NCBI GenBank assembly: GCA_025618425.1
Contig: CM046842.1
Span: 26,589,878-26,653,877, forward strand
Length of the DNA: 64,000 nucleotides
Reading direction: 5' to 3'
DNA from: Heliocidaris tuberculata
Lineage: Eukaryota; Echinodermata; Echinoidea; Camarodonta; Echinometridae
Below, in pieces: positions 11,061-24,189 of the stretch. The position numbers and the translations under genes are program-made. Under the pieces are notes generated by a model. It had not been told where the DNA came from. It saw nothing but the letters and a program-made list of their open reading frames with translations, and searched no databases. Position 1 is the stretch's first letter, and each line of letters opens with the position of its first letter.

Positions 11061-13429
11061 AAATTTTAGTGTCGGGTATTTTCTGAAAGAGAATACTTTT
11101 TTTCTAAGTAAAAATTTGGAGGCACCAAACAATCTAAAAGTAGTATTTTTTGACAGTTTTTAGTAGACCTATGTTTGTCTTCTCTGGATTTTGTTGTATT
11201 AATTTTCTTTTTTACGACCCTGAATACTTGTCTCATTTTGATCTCCCATAACTTTAAAACAGAGTAAGTTCTTGTATTGATATTAGTTTATAATAATGAG
11301 AAAGATGTGTTTGATTAGTATGCCTAGTTTTAGGACAATCTGATAATCCCTTCATTGAAATTTATGTTGAGTTCTAATCCTCCTTTTGTCACCTTTGCAC
11401 AATACCTCGCAAGTCAAAGTGCTTCAATAAACAGCAAACTTTGAACCCTTACTTCTCAAAAGTATCATTCTGTGGGACTGGGCATTCTACTTTTTGTAGA
11501 GTGGGTTAGGAATATCCTATACTTGTGAGTTATATATCATTTTAAAGCTGAGAATCTACTCTTTCAGAATCGGATCTTAACTTAAAATTCATATCTGGTT
11601 TGCGTGTGCATTAGCGAATATGCACTGCACCGAGGCTAAGTCACAATAGGATAATGAACGAGATATTTCGAGTTCATTATCCGTTCCATCGTGACTTAAC
11701 CGTGAAATTCTGTAGACCTAATTAGATACACAAGCATTATAATTGTATGATTAACATTGTTTAATAGGTAAAATGTACTCTACAAAATTCATGAATGAGA
11801 TAAACTTCATAACGGACATAGCGTACGCAGCTTTCTGTCTTTGGACACGTGTCATCTTCTGTGATCCGTTGCTTTAAACATTCTAATATCTGAAGACTTG
11901 TATAATTGTTATGTAATATAATTCCTAAATTATCCAAATTAAAATGAAGTATAATTAGAATTCTATTAAGAAGTACAAGTCGAAGAAGTCCATCCCTATC
12001 GCGGTCGATAGTCTATTCACAATAACTTCGCTTTTCCCTCCCTAATTCACAGAAGCTGACAATTGTGTCTCCTCACTTTTCTTCTATCCAAGTATACACA
12101 CTATTCTTTAATGTTGTTTGCAAAAGCATATTTTTACACATAGTGTACAGCTGTACACAATCTAACTTATACAGCATACACTAATTATTATGTAGACAAG
12201 ATCAACATTTCCCAATTGCTTAATACAGTTTATTTCGCAATGTAATCGCGTGACCAGAACTCAACTTTATCTTTAAATGAAATAAATTTGCATAAAATAT
12301 GCGTTTTGGCGAAGCATCTGTTTTCGTAAGGATGGCTGTCAGGACTGAGCAAAGAGAATTCCCAACTTTTTTGGCTCGTTTTCGTCGCTGGCTCATTGGA
12401 AATGTTATAACCTGGCAAGAGACAACCTTGTCCTAGCGAATGCCTAAATTGATTCTGCTCATATATGTCCACAGAGGTAGGTTGCGGGGTGGCTAGGCCT
12501 GGGTTACAGCTATATACATGTGGGCGAGGATGATAGGGGACTGCGGCCCCTCTCCAATGAGGATTTTTAAATTTCCGATATTCGGGCAGCCTGATTCGGT
12601 TAGCGAAGTGCCCGAGTATATAATTTCTATGTCTTATCAAGTGTTTTTGATAACTAATTAACATTATTACCATAATGAATTTTCATCATTATTTGCCTCG
12701 CTCGCATAATTTAGAAATTGGACACTTGATGTTTGGGCAAGGGAAACTTTCAACTTATCAATAGGGCATTTGTCTCGGCATTTAATTTCATACAATATAT
12801 ATGTGTATCTACAAAATAATGCATTATCAGAAGACATCACTATTAGTGTCAACATTTTTTTGCTCGCTCGAAATTTAGAGAAAAGGAATATTCACATTTC
12901 GGGAACAGACGTCTGCTCCATGAAAAAAAAAAAAACAAAACAAGAAAAGAAAACCCAGCGGGACAGTGGGGATCCGGTGGGGTCCTTATCTTGATGCATT
13001 GGTTACAACCATGTTTTTCAAAACTATGGTGCCGCCACTTCACCGATTAGTGTGCGCCGCTCGGTCCCCCTCCCCCCCCCCCCCCCTTTAGTGCAGAGGA
13101 CCAGCAAGCATGTGATGGGACGGTAGTTCGATGTTACATTACCTTGGTAGAATCATTTGGGATGAGGGCTGTTCTTCCTTTTTCATCCATTCTTGTGGAT
13201 TTCCCCATTTAACACTTTCAGTGCCGATGTCACGTATATGTGACAGATAGACTTGTCATTTTCATCTCGGGGAGCTATAATTATTTGCACATTCTTCAAT
13301 GGTTTTCTTCAACGACGGAGCTTCTTGACAGTGGTAACATGGTGGTAATGTGGCTGACTCCATACGTTACTCCAGAAGGCAATCGTTGATGCTGGTTCCG
13401 GTGATGGAACTTTATCTTTCAGAGAGAAA

Positions 13430-13850
13430 GAGAACGATAAATGGAAAAAAAAGTATAGAGAGAAAAGTAGAAGCACAAATACACAGAAAAGCGAGGGGGA
13501 GAAGCGAGAGTAAGAAAAGTGAGGTAAAGATAAACAGAGGGATAAAAAGGGGGAAAATAGAGGATGAGAGAAGAGAAGAAAATAAAAACAACCAAGAAGA
13601 AAAGTAGAGTGAGGGAAAGAAATTGGGCGTGTTTCTCCTTCCTCTCTCTCTCTTCCATCTTTTTCTTTTCCTCACTTTTTTTTCTTATTTTTTTCTTCTT
13701 CTCTCTCTCTTCTCTTTTGTATCTATTTTCCTCTCTTTCTCTAGGTCTGTATCTATATGTTTTCAAATTATTGTTGTTTTTCTCTCTCTTCCCCTCTCTC
13801 TCTATCTCTCTCCCTCTCTCTCTCTCTCCATCTCATCCGCAATCTAAAAC
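13430..13850. repeat. Purine tract followed by pyrimidine tract
   Basis: GA-rich DNA (about 13420-13615) is followed by CT-rich DNA (about 13630-13850). The long open frames on both strands here are compositional artefacts. The same tracts occur at about 22500-22915 in the second duplication copy. Confidence 0.8.
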
Positions 13851-14368
13851 AATTTAACATTCCCTCAAGTATAAAATATCCCTCATGGTGATATCAGATG
13901 CATAAATGACACACACACATAGTATCAACTCACACACTCACACCACCTTTCTCTCTCTCTCTCTCTCTCTTACTCTCTGTCTTTGTCTAAAAAATCTCTC
14001 TCGAAGTCCATTTATTGGCAAATATTCCCGTATCTTCAAAGAAATAAGCAGTAATCTGTTTATAACCAATTACAGCAATTAACATAATTAAATTTTCCAT
14101 TTTTTTTAAACGTTATCATTTCTCCCTCAGGAAAATATACAATTAACCCTTTGCTTACTGGAGCCAAGTGTTTCCTGTATCAAGCCTATTTGAATGACAG
14201 AATTTAATAATCAACGGGTCAGGCAAAAGAGAATGTGTTAACAATTTTAGTTTTGTTTTTATATAGAGCATCCGTTTATAGCATATGCCTGTTGTCAATG
14301 TTTCCATGAAATTGATGCATAAATCTTTACTTACAAATGAATGCTTTATTATGCATTCTTCTTAATAA

Positions 14369-14708
14369 TATTATACTATTAATACATGGTTGGGAGTGCG
14401 TTAGTGCGCTCTGGCAACGCAAAGGTTTTTATCGTGGTGTACTAACGCACGAGGCGTAGCCGAGTGTGTTAGACACCACAATAAAAACCTGCGTGTTGCT
14501 GGATCGCACTAACGCACGAACTCACAACCATGTACTAATAGTTTTATAAAACGGGTCTACAATCTTAGTGTTTTCTTACAATCTTAGTGTTTGATCCGGA
14601 TTAGCCGTGCGTTAGTCCCCTCGCCGTGCGTTAGTACTTTTTTTTTGCACGGTCACGTGGTGTTATCTGACCAATCAGGATGGCTACATTCTTGAACCCG
14701 TTTTATAA
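14369..14708. mobile_element. Inverted-repeat insertion only in duplication copy A
   Basis: Copy B (near 23440) lacks this stretch. It contains an imperfect inverted repeat with arms of about 57 bp (14384-14440 and about 14475-14533, ends ACATGGTTG/CAACCATGT) and a second short inverted pair, TATAAAACGGGT and ACCCGTTTTATA. It is probably one small MITE or two nested ones. Confidence 0.55.
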
Positions 14709-15074
14709 CGCGCAATGATAAATGCTGTTTATCACCCTCTCTAGGGCATAATTTGAGTTGGCCTTTCAGCCTCCATGATGGTTGCCAAATAATAAAGTTT
14801 TGATAACTCCTCAAGTCGTTTGATTATGTCAACATCTCTCTCGATTGGTTAGTCTGAAAACAGGGCATTGCCTAGATTATTGAGTAGGATAGTTTACATT
14901 TATCACAGAGCACGATAACCAGCTCAGTTTTCTTCATTTCACTATTTCAAACCATTACAAATCTGAACACTACGAGATATAAGTGGATGTGTAAGGAGTG
15001 TAAGTGCGCGGTTTGACAGTCAGAACAAGGAGCTTCAAGAGCTGGAGTCACATGTAGCTCATTCCCTTTGAACC

Positions 15075-15200
15075 ATGTTCGATGCCGCCAAGGAAAAATA
15101 TGTCAGGCATGAGCTTAACTTGATCTTCCTTGCAGATAAGAAGACAAAAAGATTCCTGCAAACTTACGGGCCATTTTCAAAGGAAAATATGCTTTTGTAA
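15075..15200 (+). CDS. Possible 41-aa ORF or exon, copy A
   Basis: A short frame begins MFDAAKEKYVRHELNLIFLA and is rich in Lys, Asp and Glu. Copy B (ATG at 23885) preserves the first 28 residues apart from two changes, then diverges after codon 28. It may be a 3' exon of an unseen gene or chance. I do not recognise it. Confidence 0.2.
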   Translation: MFDAAKEKYVRHELNLIFLADKKTKRFLQTYGPFSKENMLL

Positions 15201-15282
15201 TGATAATTACATTTCGCTATCACTAGTCTGATGATATGAGCAGTTCACAGTGATTACCTTTATTGGGGGCAAGCGAAAACAG

Positions 15283-15470
15283 GGGCGGATCTAGCTTTTT
15301 TCCAAGGAGGGGGTTTGAGGGGCTGAGCTGGGTATTGCGAGGGAGCGTAGAGACCGAGCCCGAGCGAGCGAAGCGAGCGAGGGGGGGAGGGTGTGGGAGG
15401 GGGGTATTCCCCCTCCCACAGTAGGGAGATTTTTCATTTTTAGGGTTGCTAGCTTGCGATTTTAAGCATT
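15283..15470. repeat. G-rich repeat separating the two duplication copies
   Basis: This 188-bp spacer begins CAGGGGCGGATCTAGC and carries the near-palindromic GCGAGCGAAGCGAGCGAG and a GGGGGTATTCCCCC inverted motif. It looks like a dispersed repeat that inserted at the duplication junction, but I cannot define its ends. Confidence 0.4.
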
Positions 15471-15867
15471 TGGATTGACAAAGTAAAATGAAATCACTGT
15501 ACTGTAAATCGACCATGGAACTCTTGACATAACAAAACAGAATTGTTAATCTAAAGCGTGTTAAAAATCTTACGAGAATGCATGTTTGCACGAGTATGAC
15601 GAATTTACGGAAGAGAGCCTTTACAGGGGCGGGAGAATGTTGACGATTTCATGTCGGTAATCTTGGTCCGCCCTTTACATTCAAATATTTACTTTGCTGA
15701 TATCATGTTTTTGCTGAAATTTATGTCAATATGTGAACACGTTTAATCGCTTCTCACTGGTATTTGGGAGATATCCAAGTAAAATATACCGTATCAATCA
15801 TTACGACAAGGACTCCACATCAGAAGGTCATCTATATTTGTGTTGAGAATCAGGTTAGTCTACAATC

Positions 15868-16305
15868 ATGGCGAACATAACTGCAGGAGCAAAAGCAGCA
15901 ACTGCAGTTACAGGGAGTGCCAAAGTATGTGTCACAAATATCCTGGCAATCCACGACGAAATTGTTAGCAGGGGATGGGGAACTCAGCACAATACACAGG
16001 TCGCGAATGCAACAAATGGTCCTGTCATGGTTCTGCTCACACATTCTAAAGGTGGCATGAACAAAACGATCATCGAAAGCCGTAAGTCCTATTGCTTTCC
16101 AACTCGACATGGAAGGGTTACAGCTTATGTTATAAAGCACATCGATGGCCGTTTCGGAGAGGACGCTGATTGTTTCATACACGATGATTCTGACCGCAGT
16201 TTCATCGTCAAAGAGGCTTCTACCGGAGACCTGTATTTTGCTCATTCGGAGTATGGGAAGAGCATTTGGAAGGAGCAAACTACTGCACGTCGTGCCTATA
16301 AATAG
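15868..16305 (+). CDS. Uncharacterised 145-aa protein, paralogue B
   Basis: It has the same length and start context as the gene at 8198. Ten substitutions distinguish the two, for example R16G, G17S, D24N, F32I, T38G, Q73K, P79R, Y99D and F142R. Most lie in the N-terminal half, and residues 100-141 are identical. This copy has the more basic C-terminus (ends ARRAYK). About 400 bp upstream of the ATG are shared with the first copy, so the promoter was duplicated too. There is no intron, signal peptide or transmembrane segment. Function is unknown; a retrocopied or orphan lineage-specific gene is possible. Confidence 0.75.
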   Translation: MANITAGAKAATAVTGSAKVCVTNILAIHDEIVSRGWGTQHNTQVANATNGPVMVLLTHSKGGMNKTIIESRKSYCFPTRHGRVTAYVIKHIDGRFGEDADCFIHDDSDRSFIVKEASTGDLYFAHSEYGKSIWKEQTTARRAYK

Positions 16306-17324
16306 GTAAAGAAAACATACAACATGGGCAGAATACCATATCAAAACACAACTTGGAGGGGTAGGGAAGGGGGTGTTCGCGCCACGTTCGCGGTACAGTA
16401 CTGACATTAATTATGTCTAGACTGAAATTAAATGTCCATTGAAAATATGGCCTTTGCGCCAGATGTGCCTTTTAGATGGTGCCAGACGGTGCGAAGTGGT
16501 CGGATTGCATGGACATGATTATGTCCGAAAGGGGGTAATTTTTGTGGGGGACGGGGTGCAATTGTTTCTCAATATCAGGGGGTTCATAATTCCGAACGGG
16601 CATAATTCATTTTTGGAATTACATTCGCAGTAACGAACCTTCGAAATAATGAACCTTTGGAGTAATGCAACAAATGCTCTGAATTATAAACCTTCGGATC
16701 TACGAACTTTTGGAAATATGAACTTTTAGAAGAAAAAAAATGTTTTTAATCCGTCCCAATCATTACAAAAAGGCCCTTTAATTTTAATCAAATGTTTATC
16801 ATTCAAGCGTTTAAAAGGCTTATTATTGTAGGACACAATTCGTTTTTTTTATTTCGTGTTCACAGAAACGATGAGAGGCTTGTCACATCAACTTTCAGCC
16901 ACAAAATCAACGCAGTTACTATAAACAGTGGATTCTGAAGATCTAATTCATCTCACTGTGGCCTGTAGTAGATGTGAAGATATTACAGCCAGTTACCAAA
17001 CCTGGGTTTGCCTTTAAGGAATTTAATATTTTTGTCTTTAAAGAAACACATATATCCAATCAGTACTTGATTGATTTAACTTCTCTGTAGTTCTTGTACT
17101 TTCAATGCTGCAGTACTGTACATATCTAATACAGAAAAATAAAATGAGTGATTATGGAAGAAAAAAACGGCAAAATTTGGCAAAATGTTAAATAAATACC
17201 GTATACAACATTATTTTGATCAGTCTGTCACAAAGAGCATGTTGAATAGTTACTCATCCCTTTTGCCGCCTTGAATTTTGAAGTTGTGTGAGTATGCGAT
17301 ATATTACAAAATAACCATAATTGG

Positions 17325-17560
17325 AAAAATTATAATTATAATTTGCTTTTAAGCAAGTAATAACAACATTTTGGTAGGTGGGGGGGGGGGGGGGGAGGCT
17401 CGGAGTACAGAAAGGGTTAATCTTGTGATTCGACCAACCTAGATTTATACAAATATTACAATTTGTCAAAAATGAAAGAAAACACGTGCATACTCACGCC
17501 ATCTTGTTTTTCAACAAGTAGAAACACTTATAATAACACTTTATATTTGGTAATGGTGAG
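17325..17560. other. Copy-B-specific non-coding segment
   Basis: This segment replaces the TGTGACC element of copy A. It includes a run of G at about 17380-17395. No gene is visible. Confidence 0.4.
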
Positions 17561-18942
17561 TTTCGGGTATTTCCTGAAAGAGTATACTTTTTTTCTAAGT
17601 AATTAACAAAGTTGGAGGCACCAAACAATCTCAAAGTGGTATTTTTTGACAGTTTTTAGTAGACCTATGTTTGTCTTCTCTGGATTTTGTTGTATTAATT
17701 TTCTTTTTTACGACCCTGAATACTTGTCTCATTTTGATCTCCCATAACTTTAAAACAGAGTAAGTTCTTGTATTGATACTTGTTTATAATAATGAGAAAG
17801 ATGTGTTTGATTAGTATGCCTAGTTTTAGGACAATCTGATAATCCCTTCATTGAAATTTATGTTGAGTTCTAATCCTCCTTTTGTCACCTTTGCACAATA
17901 CCTCGCAAGTCAAAGTGCTTCAATAAACAGCAAACTTTGAACCCTTATTTCTCAAAAGTATCATTCTGTGGGACTGGGCATTCTACTCTTTGTAGATTGG
18001 GTTAGGAATATCCAATACTTGTGAGTTATATATCATTTTAAAGCTGAGAATCTACTCTTTCAGAATCGGATCTTAACTTAAAATTCATATCTGGTTTGCG
18101 TGTGCATTAGCGAATATGCACTGCACCGAGGCTAAGTCACAATAGGATAATGAACGAGATATTTCGCGTTCATTATCCGTTCCATTGTGACTTAACCGTG
18201 AAATTCTGTAGACCTAATTAAATACACAAGCATTAGCATTGTATGATTAACATTGTTTAATAGGTAAAATGTACTCTACAAAATTCATGAATGAGATAAA
18301 CTTCACAACGGATATAGCGTACGCAGCTTTCTGTCTTTGGACACGTGTCATCTTCTGTGATCCGTTGCTTTAAACATTCTAATATCTGAAGACTTGTATA
18401 ATTGTTATGTAATATAATTCCTAAATTATCCAAATTAAAATGAAGTATAATTAGAATTCTATTAAGAAGTACAAGTCGAAGAAGTCCATCCCTATCGCGG
18501 TCGATAGTCTATTCACAATAACTTCGCTTTTCCCTCCCTAATTCACAGAAGCTGACAATTGTGTCTCCTCACTTTTCTATTTTTTTTTATCCAAGCATAC
18601 ACACTATTCTTTAATGTTGTTTGCAAAAGCATATTTTACACATAGTGTACAGTTGTACACAGTCTAACTCATACAGCATAAACTAATTATTATGTAGACA
18701 AGATCAACATTTCCCAATTGCTTAATACAGTTTATTTCGCAATGTAATCGCGTGACCAGAACTCAACTTTATCTTTAAATGAAATAAATTTGCATAAAAT
18801 ATGCGTTTTGGCGAAGCATCTGTTTTCGTAAGGATGGCTGTCAGGACTGAGCAAAGAGAATTCCCAACTTTTTGGCTCGTTTTCGTCGCTGGCTCATTGG
18901 AAATGTTATAACCTGACAAGAGACAACCCTGTCCTAGCGAAT

Positions 18943-21415
18943 ATCACGGGCGGAAAACGACACAAACATGCCAAACTATACAACTGTACAACTGTCGAGA
19001 TGATGTATAGTTTTGACCAATCAGAACACAGGAAACTATACAACTATACAACTGTGCAACTGTTAGCAGCTACGCATGCATAGTTGCATAGTTGTACATT
19101 AAGGGGGCCAAAGTGCCATAAATACGAACAACTATACATCCGTACCGCTGTAGAGTAGATGTATAGTTTTAACCAATTCGAACACAGGAAACTATACAAC
19201 TATACATCTACTCCCGCAGTCCGGATTAGATGTATAATTTTAACCAATTAGACCACAGGAAACTATACAACTATACATCTACTCCCGCAGTCTGGAATAG
19301 ATGTATAGTTTTAACCAATCAGATCACAGGAAACTATACAACTATACATCTACTCCCGCAGTCTGGAATAGATGTATAGTTTTAACCAATCAGATCACAG
19401 GAAACTATACAACTATACATCTACTCCCGCAGTCTTTAAGATAAAGAAATAAGGAAAGAGAAGATGATTGAAGAGGAAAAACAAAGAATAAGGATAGAGA
19501 AGATGAGAGATTAAAGGAAAGACAAAGTAATACATAAGGAAAGAGAAGAGGATAGATCAAAAGAAAAACAAAGAAATATATAAGGATAGAGAAGGGGATA
19601 GATTAAAAGAAAAAGAAAGAAAGAAATAAGGAAAGAACAGAAGATATAAAAATAAAAACAAATAAGTACTTAAGGAAAAAGACGCAGAAAGAGTAATGGA
19701 AAAACAAAGAAGTACTTAAGGAAAAAGACGCAGAAAGAGTAATGGAAAAACAAAGAAGTACTTAAGGAAAAAGACGCAGAAAGAGTAATGGAAAAACAAA
19801 GAAGTACTTAAGGAAAAAGACGCAGAAAGAGTAATGGAAAAACAAAGAAGTACAAAAGGGATAGAGAAGAGGAAAGATTAAGGGAAAAACAAAGAAATAC
19901 ATGAGAAAAAAGAATAGGATATAAAGAAGGTAAACCAAAGAAATATATAAGGAAAGAATATAGGAATCACAGGAATGAGAAGAGGATCTTCAGTCTATCC
20001 TCTTCTCTCTCCTTATGTATTTCTTTGTTTTTCCTCTAATCTATCATCTTCTCTCTTCTTATGTATTTCTTTGTTTTTCCTCTAATCTATCCTCTTCTCT
20101 CTTCTCATGTATTTCTTTATTTTTCTTTTAATCTATCCTCTTCTCTCTTCTTATGTATTTCTTTGTTTTTCTTTTAATCTATCCTCTTCTCTCTTCTTAT
20201 GTATTTCTTTGTTTTTCTTTTAATCTATCCTCTTCTCTCTTCTTATGTATTTCTTTGTTTTTCCTCTAATCTATCCTCTTCTCTTTTCTTATATATTTCT
20301 TTATTTTTCCTCTGATCTATCCTCTTCTCTCTTCTTATGTATTTCTTTGTTTTTCTTTTAATCTATCCTCTTCTCTCTTCTTATGTATTTCTTTGTTTTT
20401 CCTCTAATCTATCCTCTTCTCTCTTCTCATGTATTTCTTTGTTTTTCTTTTAATCTATCCTCTTCTCTCTTCTTATGTATTTCTTTGTTTTTCTTTTAAT
20501 CTATCCTCTTCTCTCTTCTTATGTATTTCTTTGTTTTTCCTCTAATCTATCCTCTTCTCTTTTCTTATGTATTTCTTTGTTTTTCCTCTAATCTATCCTC
20601 TTCTCTCTTCTTATGTATTTCTTTGTTTTTCTTCTAATCTATCCTCTTCTCTCTTCTTATGTATTTCTTTGTTTTTCCTCTAATCTATCCTCTTCTCTCT
20701 CCTTATGTATTTATTTTTCTTTCCTTTAATCTATCCCCTACTCTTTCTTTATTTCTTTCTTTTTCCTTTTCTATATGTTCTGTTCTTTCCTTAATTATTT
20801 CCTTGTATTTCCTTCAATATATCCCCTTCTCTATCCTTATGTATTTCTTTGTTTTTCCTTTAATCTATACTCTTCTCTTTCCTTATGTATTTCTTCATCT
20901 TTCTTTTAAACTATCCTCTTCTTTACCTAATGTATATCTTTTCCCCCTTTAATCTATCATCTTTTCTTTCCTCATTTATTTCTTTGTATTCAAGACTGCG
21001 AGAGTAGATGTATAGTTGTATAGTTTCCTATGATCTGATTGGTTAAAACTATACATCTATTCCAGACTGCGAGAGTAGATGTATAGTTGTATAGTTTCCT
21101 ATGATCTGATTGGTTAAAACTATACATCTATTCCAGACTGCGGGAGTAGATGTATAGTTGTATAGTTTCCTTTGATCTGATTGGTTAAAACTATACATCT
21201 ACTCTACAGCGGTACGGATGTATAGTAGTTCGTATTTATGGCACTTTGGCCCGCTTACTGTACAACTATGCAACTATGCATGCATAGCTGCCAACAGTTG
21301 CACAGTTGTATAGTTGTATAGTTTCCTGTGTTCTGATTGGTCAAAACTATACATCTACTCGACTGTTGTATAGTTGTATAGTTTGACATGTTTATGTCAT
21401 TTTTCGCCCGTCATG
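18943..21415. mobile_element. 2.47-kb fold-back element with tandem-repeat arms
   Basis: Terminal inverted repeats over 400 bp long start ATCACGGGCGGAAAACGACA on the left and CATGACGGGCGAAAAATGAC (reverse complement) on the right. Each arm has tandem units of about 70 bp built on CTATACAACTATACATCTAC. Inside lie a purine arm (19437-19965) and a pyrimidine arm (19993-20990), both made largely of 46-bp units. The element is flanked by AGCGAAT (18936-18942) and AGCGAAA (21416-21422). Copy A of the segmental duplication has a single AGCGAAT at the same point (near 12446), giving the pre-insertion site. No coding frame is present. Confidence 0.85.
19993..20880 (+). repeat. 46-bp pyrimidine-rich tandem array
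   Basis: Roughly 19 units follow the pattern CTATCCTCTTCTCTC...ATGTATTTCTTTG. They form the right inner arm of the fold-back element. A matching purine array of 46-bp units (about 19660-19850) forms the left inner arm. Confidence 0.85.
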
Positions 21416-22499
21416 AGCGAAAGCCTAAATTGATTCCGCTCATATATGTCCAGAGATGGAGGTTGCGGGGTGGCTAGGCCTGGGCTACAGCTATATACAT
21501 GTGGGCGAGGATGATAGGGGTCTGCGGCCCCTCTCCTGTGAGGATTTTTAAATTTCCGATATTCGGGCAGCCTGATTCGGTTAGCGAAGTGCCCGAGTAT
21601 ATAATTTCTATGTCTTATCAAGTGTTTTTGATAACTAATTAGCACTATTACCATAATGAATTTTCATTATTTTTTGCCTCGCTCGCATAATTTAGAAACT
21701 GGACACTTGATGTTTGGGCAAGGGAAACTTTCAACTTTTCAATAGGGCATTTGTCTCGGCATTTAATTTCATACAATATATATGTGTATCTACAAAATAA
21801 TGCATTATCAGAAGACATCACTATTAGTGTCAACATTTTTTTGCTCGCTCGAAATTTAGAGAAGAGGAATATTCACATTTCGGGAAGAGACGCCTGCTGC
21901 CTTGAAAAATTATACCCGTCCATGAAAAACACAAAAAAGAAAACCCAGCGGGACAGTGGGGATCCGGTGGGGTCCTTATCTTGATGCATTAGGTGCAACC
22001 ATGATTTTCAAAACTATGGTGCCGCCACTTCACCGATTAGTGTGCGCCGCTCGGTCCCCCCCCCTTTTTTTTTTTTAGTGCAGAGGACCAGCAAGCAGGT
22101 GATGGGACGGTAGTTCGATGTTACATTACCTTGGTAGAATCATTTGGGATGAGGGCTGTTCTTCCTTTTTCATCCATTCTTGTGGATTTCCCCATTTAAA
22201 AATCTCATCAAATTGCTGCCTCATCCTTTCGTCATGTTCGTTTTATTTAGAATGCTTGCACCCCGCCAGGATCGGCAGACTTCTATGGTTTCTTCTTCCG
22301 AATAATCTATTCTAGCCGATTCTTGCTGATTGTCAAATCATCTCGGGAAGCTATAATTATTTGCACATTCTTCTATGGTTTTCTTCAACGACGGAGCTCC
22401 TTGATAGTGGTAACATGGTGGTAATGTGGCTGACTCCATACGTCACTCCAGTAGGCAATCGTTGATGCTGGTTCCGGTGATGGAACTTTATCTTTCAGA

Positions 22500-22915
22500 G
22501 AGAAAGAGAACGATAAATGGAAAAAAGTATAGAGGGAAAAATTAGAAGCACAAATACACAGAAAAGCGAGGGGGAGAAGCGAGAGTAAGAAAAGTGAGGT
22601 AAAGGTAAACAGAGGGATGAAAAGGGGGGAAATAGAGGATGAGAGAAAGAAGAAAATAAAAACAACCAAGAAGAAAAGTAGAGTGAGGGAAAGAAATTGG
22701 GCGTGTTTCTCCTTCCTTTCTCTCTCTTCCATCTTTTTCTTTCCCTCACTTTTTTTTCTTATTTTTTTCTTCTTCTCTCTCTCTCTTCTCTTTTGTATCT
22801 ATTTTCCTCTCTTTCTGTAGGTCTGTATCTATATGTTTTTAAATTATTGTTGTTTTCTCTCTCTCTCTTCTCTCTATCTCTCTCCCTCTCTCTCTCCATC
22901 TCATCCGCAATCTAA
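22500..22915. repeat. Purine then pyrimidine tract, copy B
   Basis: This is the homologue of the 13430-13850 tract. It is low complexity, and its open frames are not genes. Confidence 0.8.
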
Positions 22916-24189
22916 AACAATTTAACATTCCCTAAAGTAACTATCCCGCATGGTGATATCAGATGCATAAATGACACACACATATAGTATCAACTCACAC
23001 ACTCACACCACCCTTTTCTCTCTCTCTCTTACTCTCTGTCTTTTTCTGTCTAAAAAAAATCTCTCTCGAAGTCCATTTATTGGCAAACAACGCAAATATT
23101 CCCATATCTTCAAAGAAATAAGCAGTAATATGTTTATAGCCAACTGCAGCAATTAACATAATTAAATTTTCCATTTTTTAAACGTTATCATTTCTCCCTC
23201 AGGAAAATATACAATTAAGCCTTTGCTTATTGGAGCCAAGTGTTTCCTGTATCAAGCCTATTTGAATGACAGAATTTAGTAATCAACGGTTCAGGCAAAA
23301 GAGAATGTGTTAACAATTTTAGTTTTGTTTTTATATAGAGCATCCGTTTATAGCATATGCCTGTTGTCAAAGTTTCCATGAAATTGATGCATAAAACTTT
23401 ACTTACAAATGAATGCTTTATTATACATTCTTCTTAATAACATCGCGCAATGATAAATGCTGTTTATCACCCTCTCTGAGGCATAATTTGAGTTGGCATT
23501 TGAGCCTCCCTGATGGTTGCCATGTAATAAAGTCGTGATAACTCCTCAGGTCGTTTGATTATGTCAACATCTTTCTCGATTGGTTAGTCTGAAAACAGGC
23601 ATTGCCTAGATTATTGAGTAGTATAGTTTACATTTATCACAGAGCACGACAACCAGCTCAGTTTTCTTCATTTCACTGTTTCAAACCATTACAAATCTGA
23701 ACACTACGAAATATAAGTGGATGTGTGAGGAGTGTAAGTGCGCGGGTTTGACAGTCAGACCAAGGAGCTTCATGAGCTGGAGTCACATGTAGCTCATTCC
23801 CTTTGAACCATGTTCGATGCCGCCAAGGAAAAATATGTCAGGCTCATGAGGCTGGAGTCACATGTATCTCATTCCCTTTGAACCATGTTCGATGCCGCCA
23901 AGGAAAAATATGTCAGGCATGACCTTAACTGGATCTTCCTTGCAGATAAGAAGACAAAAAGATTCCTGCCTGGCTGCGAACATACGGGCCATTTTCAAAG
24001 GAAAATATGCTTTTGTAACTAATGATAATTACTTTTCGCTATCACTAGTCTGATGACATGAGCAGTTCACAGTGCTTACCTTCATTGGGGGCAAGCGAAA
24101 AGAAATTGTACAAAGTTCCCTGATATATGAATCAAAATTGCGCGACTGGGCATGTGTGGGCACTAATCTGACATATAACATCATAATCA

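Larger units (their letters stand above)
7801..15282 (+). repeat. Tandem segmental duplication, copy A
   Basis: This block aligns with 15471-24103 in the same orientation at high identity, from the shared TGGATTGACAAA start to the shared GGGGCAAGCGAAAA end. It carries one 145-aa gene. Insertions seen only in this copy are a G-rich MITE (about 8702-9230), a TGTGACC element (about 10165-11060) and an inverted-repeat insertion (about 14369-14708). Copy B supplies the empty site for the first and the last; at the second it holds different DNA. Confidence 0.9.
15471..24103 (+). repeat. Tandem segmental duplication, copy B
   Basis: It is homologous to 7801-15282. It carries the second 145-aa gene and a 2.47-kb fold-back element (18943-21415) absent from copy A, plus a tandem duplication of about 74 bp (23771-23843 repeated from 23845). 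The gene-flanking DNA is nearly as similar as the coding sequence, so the duplication is fairly young. Confidence 0.9.

Noticed and set aside
13412..13857. Overlapping ORFs on both strands
   Set aside because: Compositional artefacts of purine and pyrimidine tracts, repeated at 22385-22915.
19660..20880. Regularly spaced 46-bp repeats resembling a CRISPR array
   Set aside because: Repeats are contiguous with no variable spacers and lie inside a fold-back element of an animal genome.
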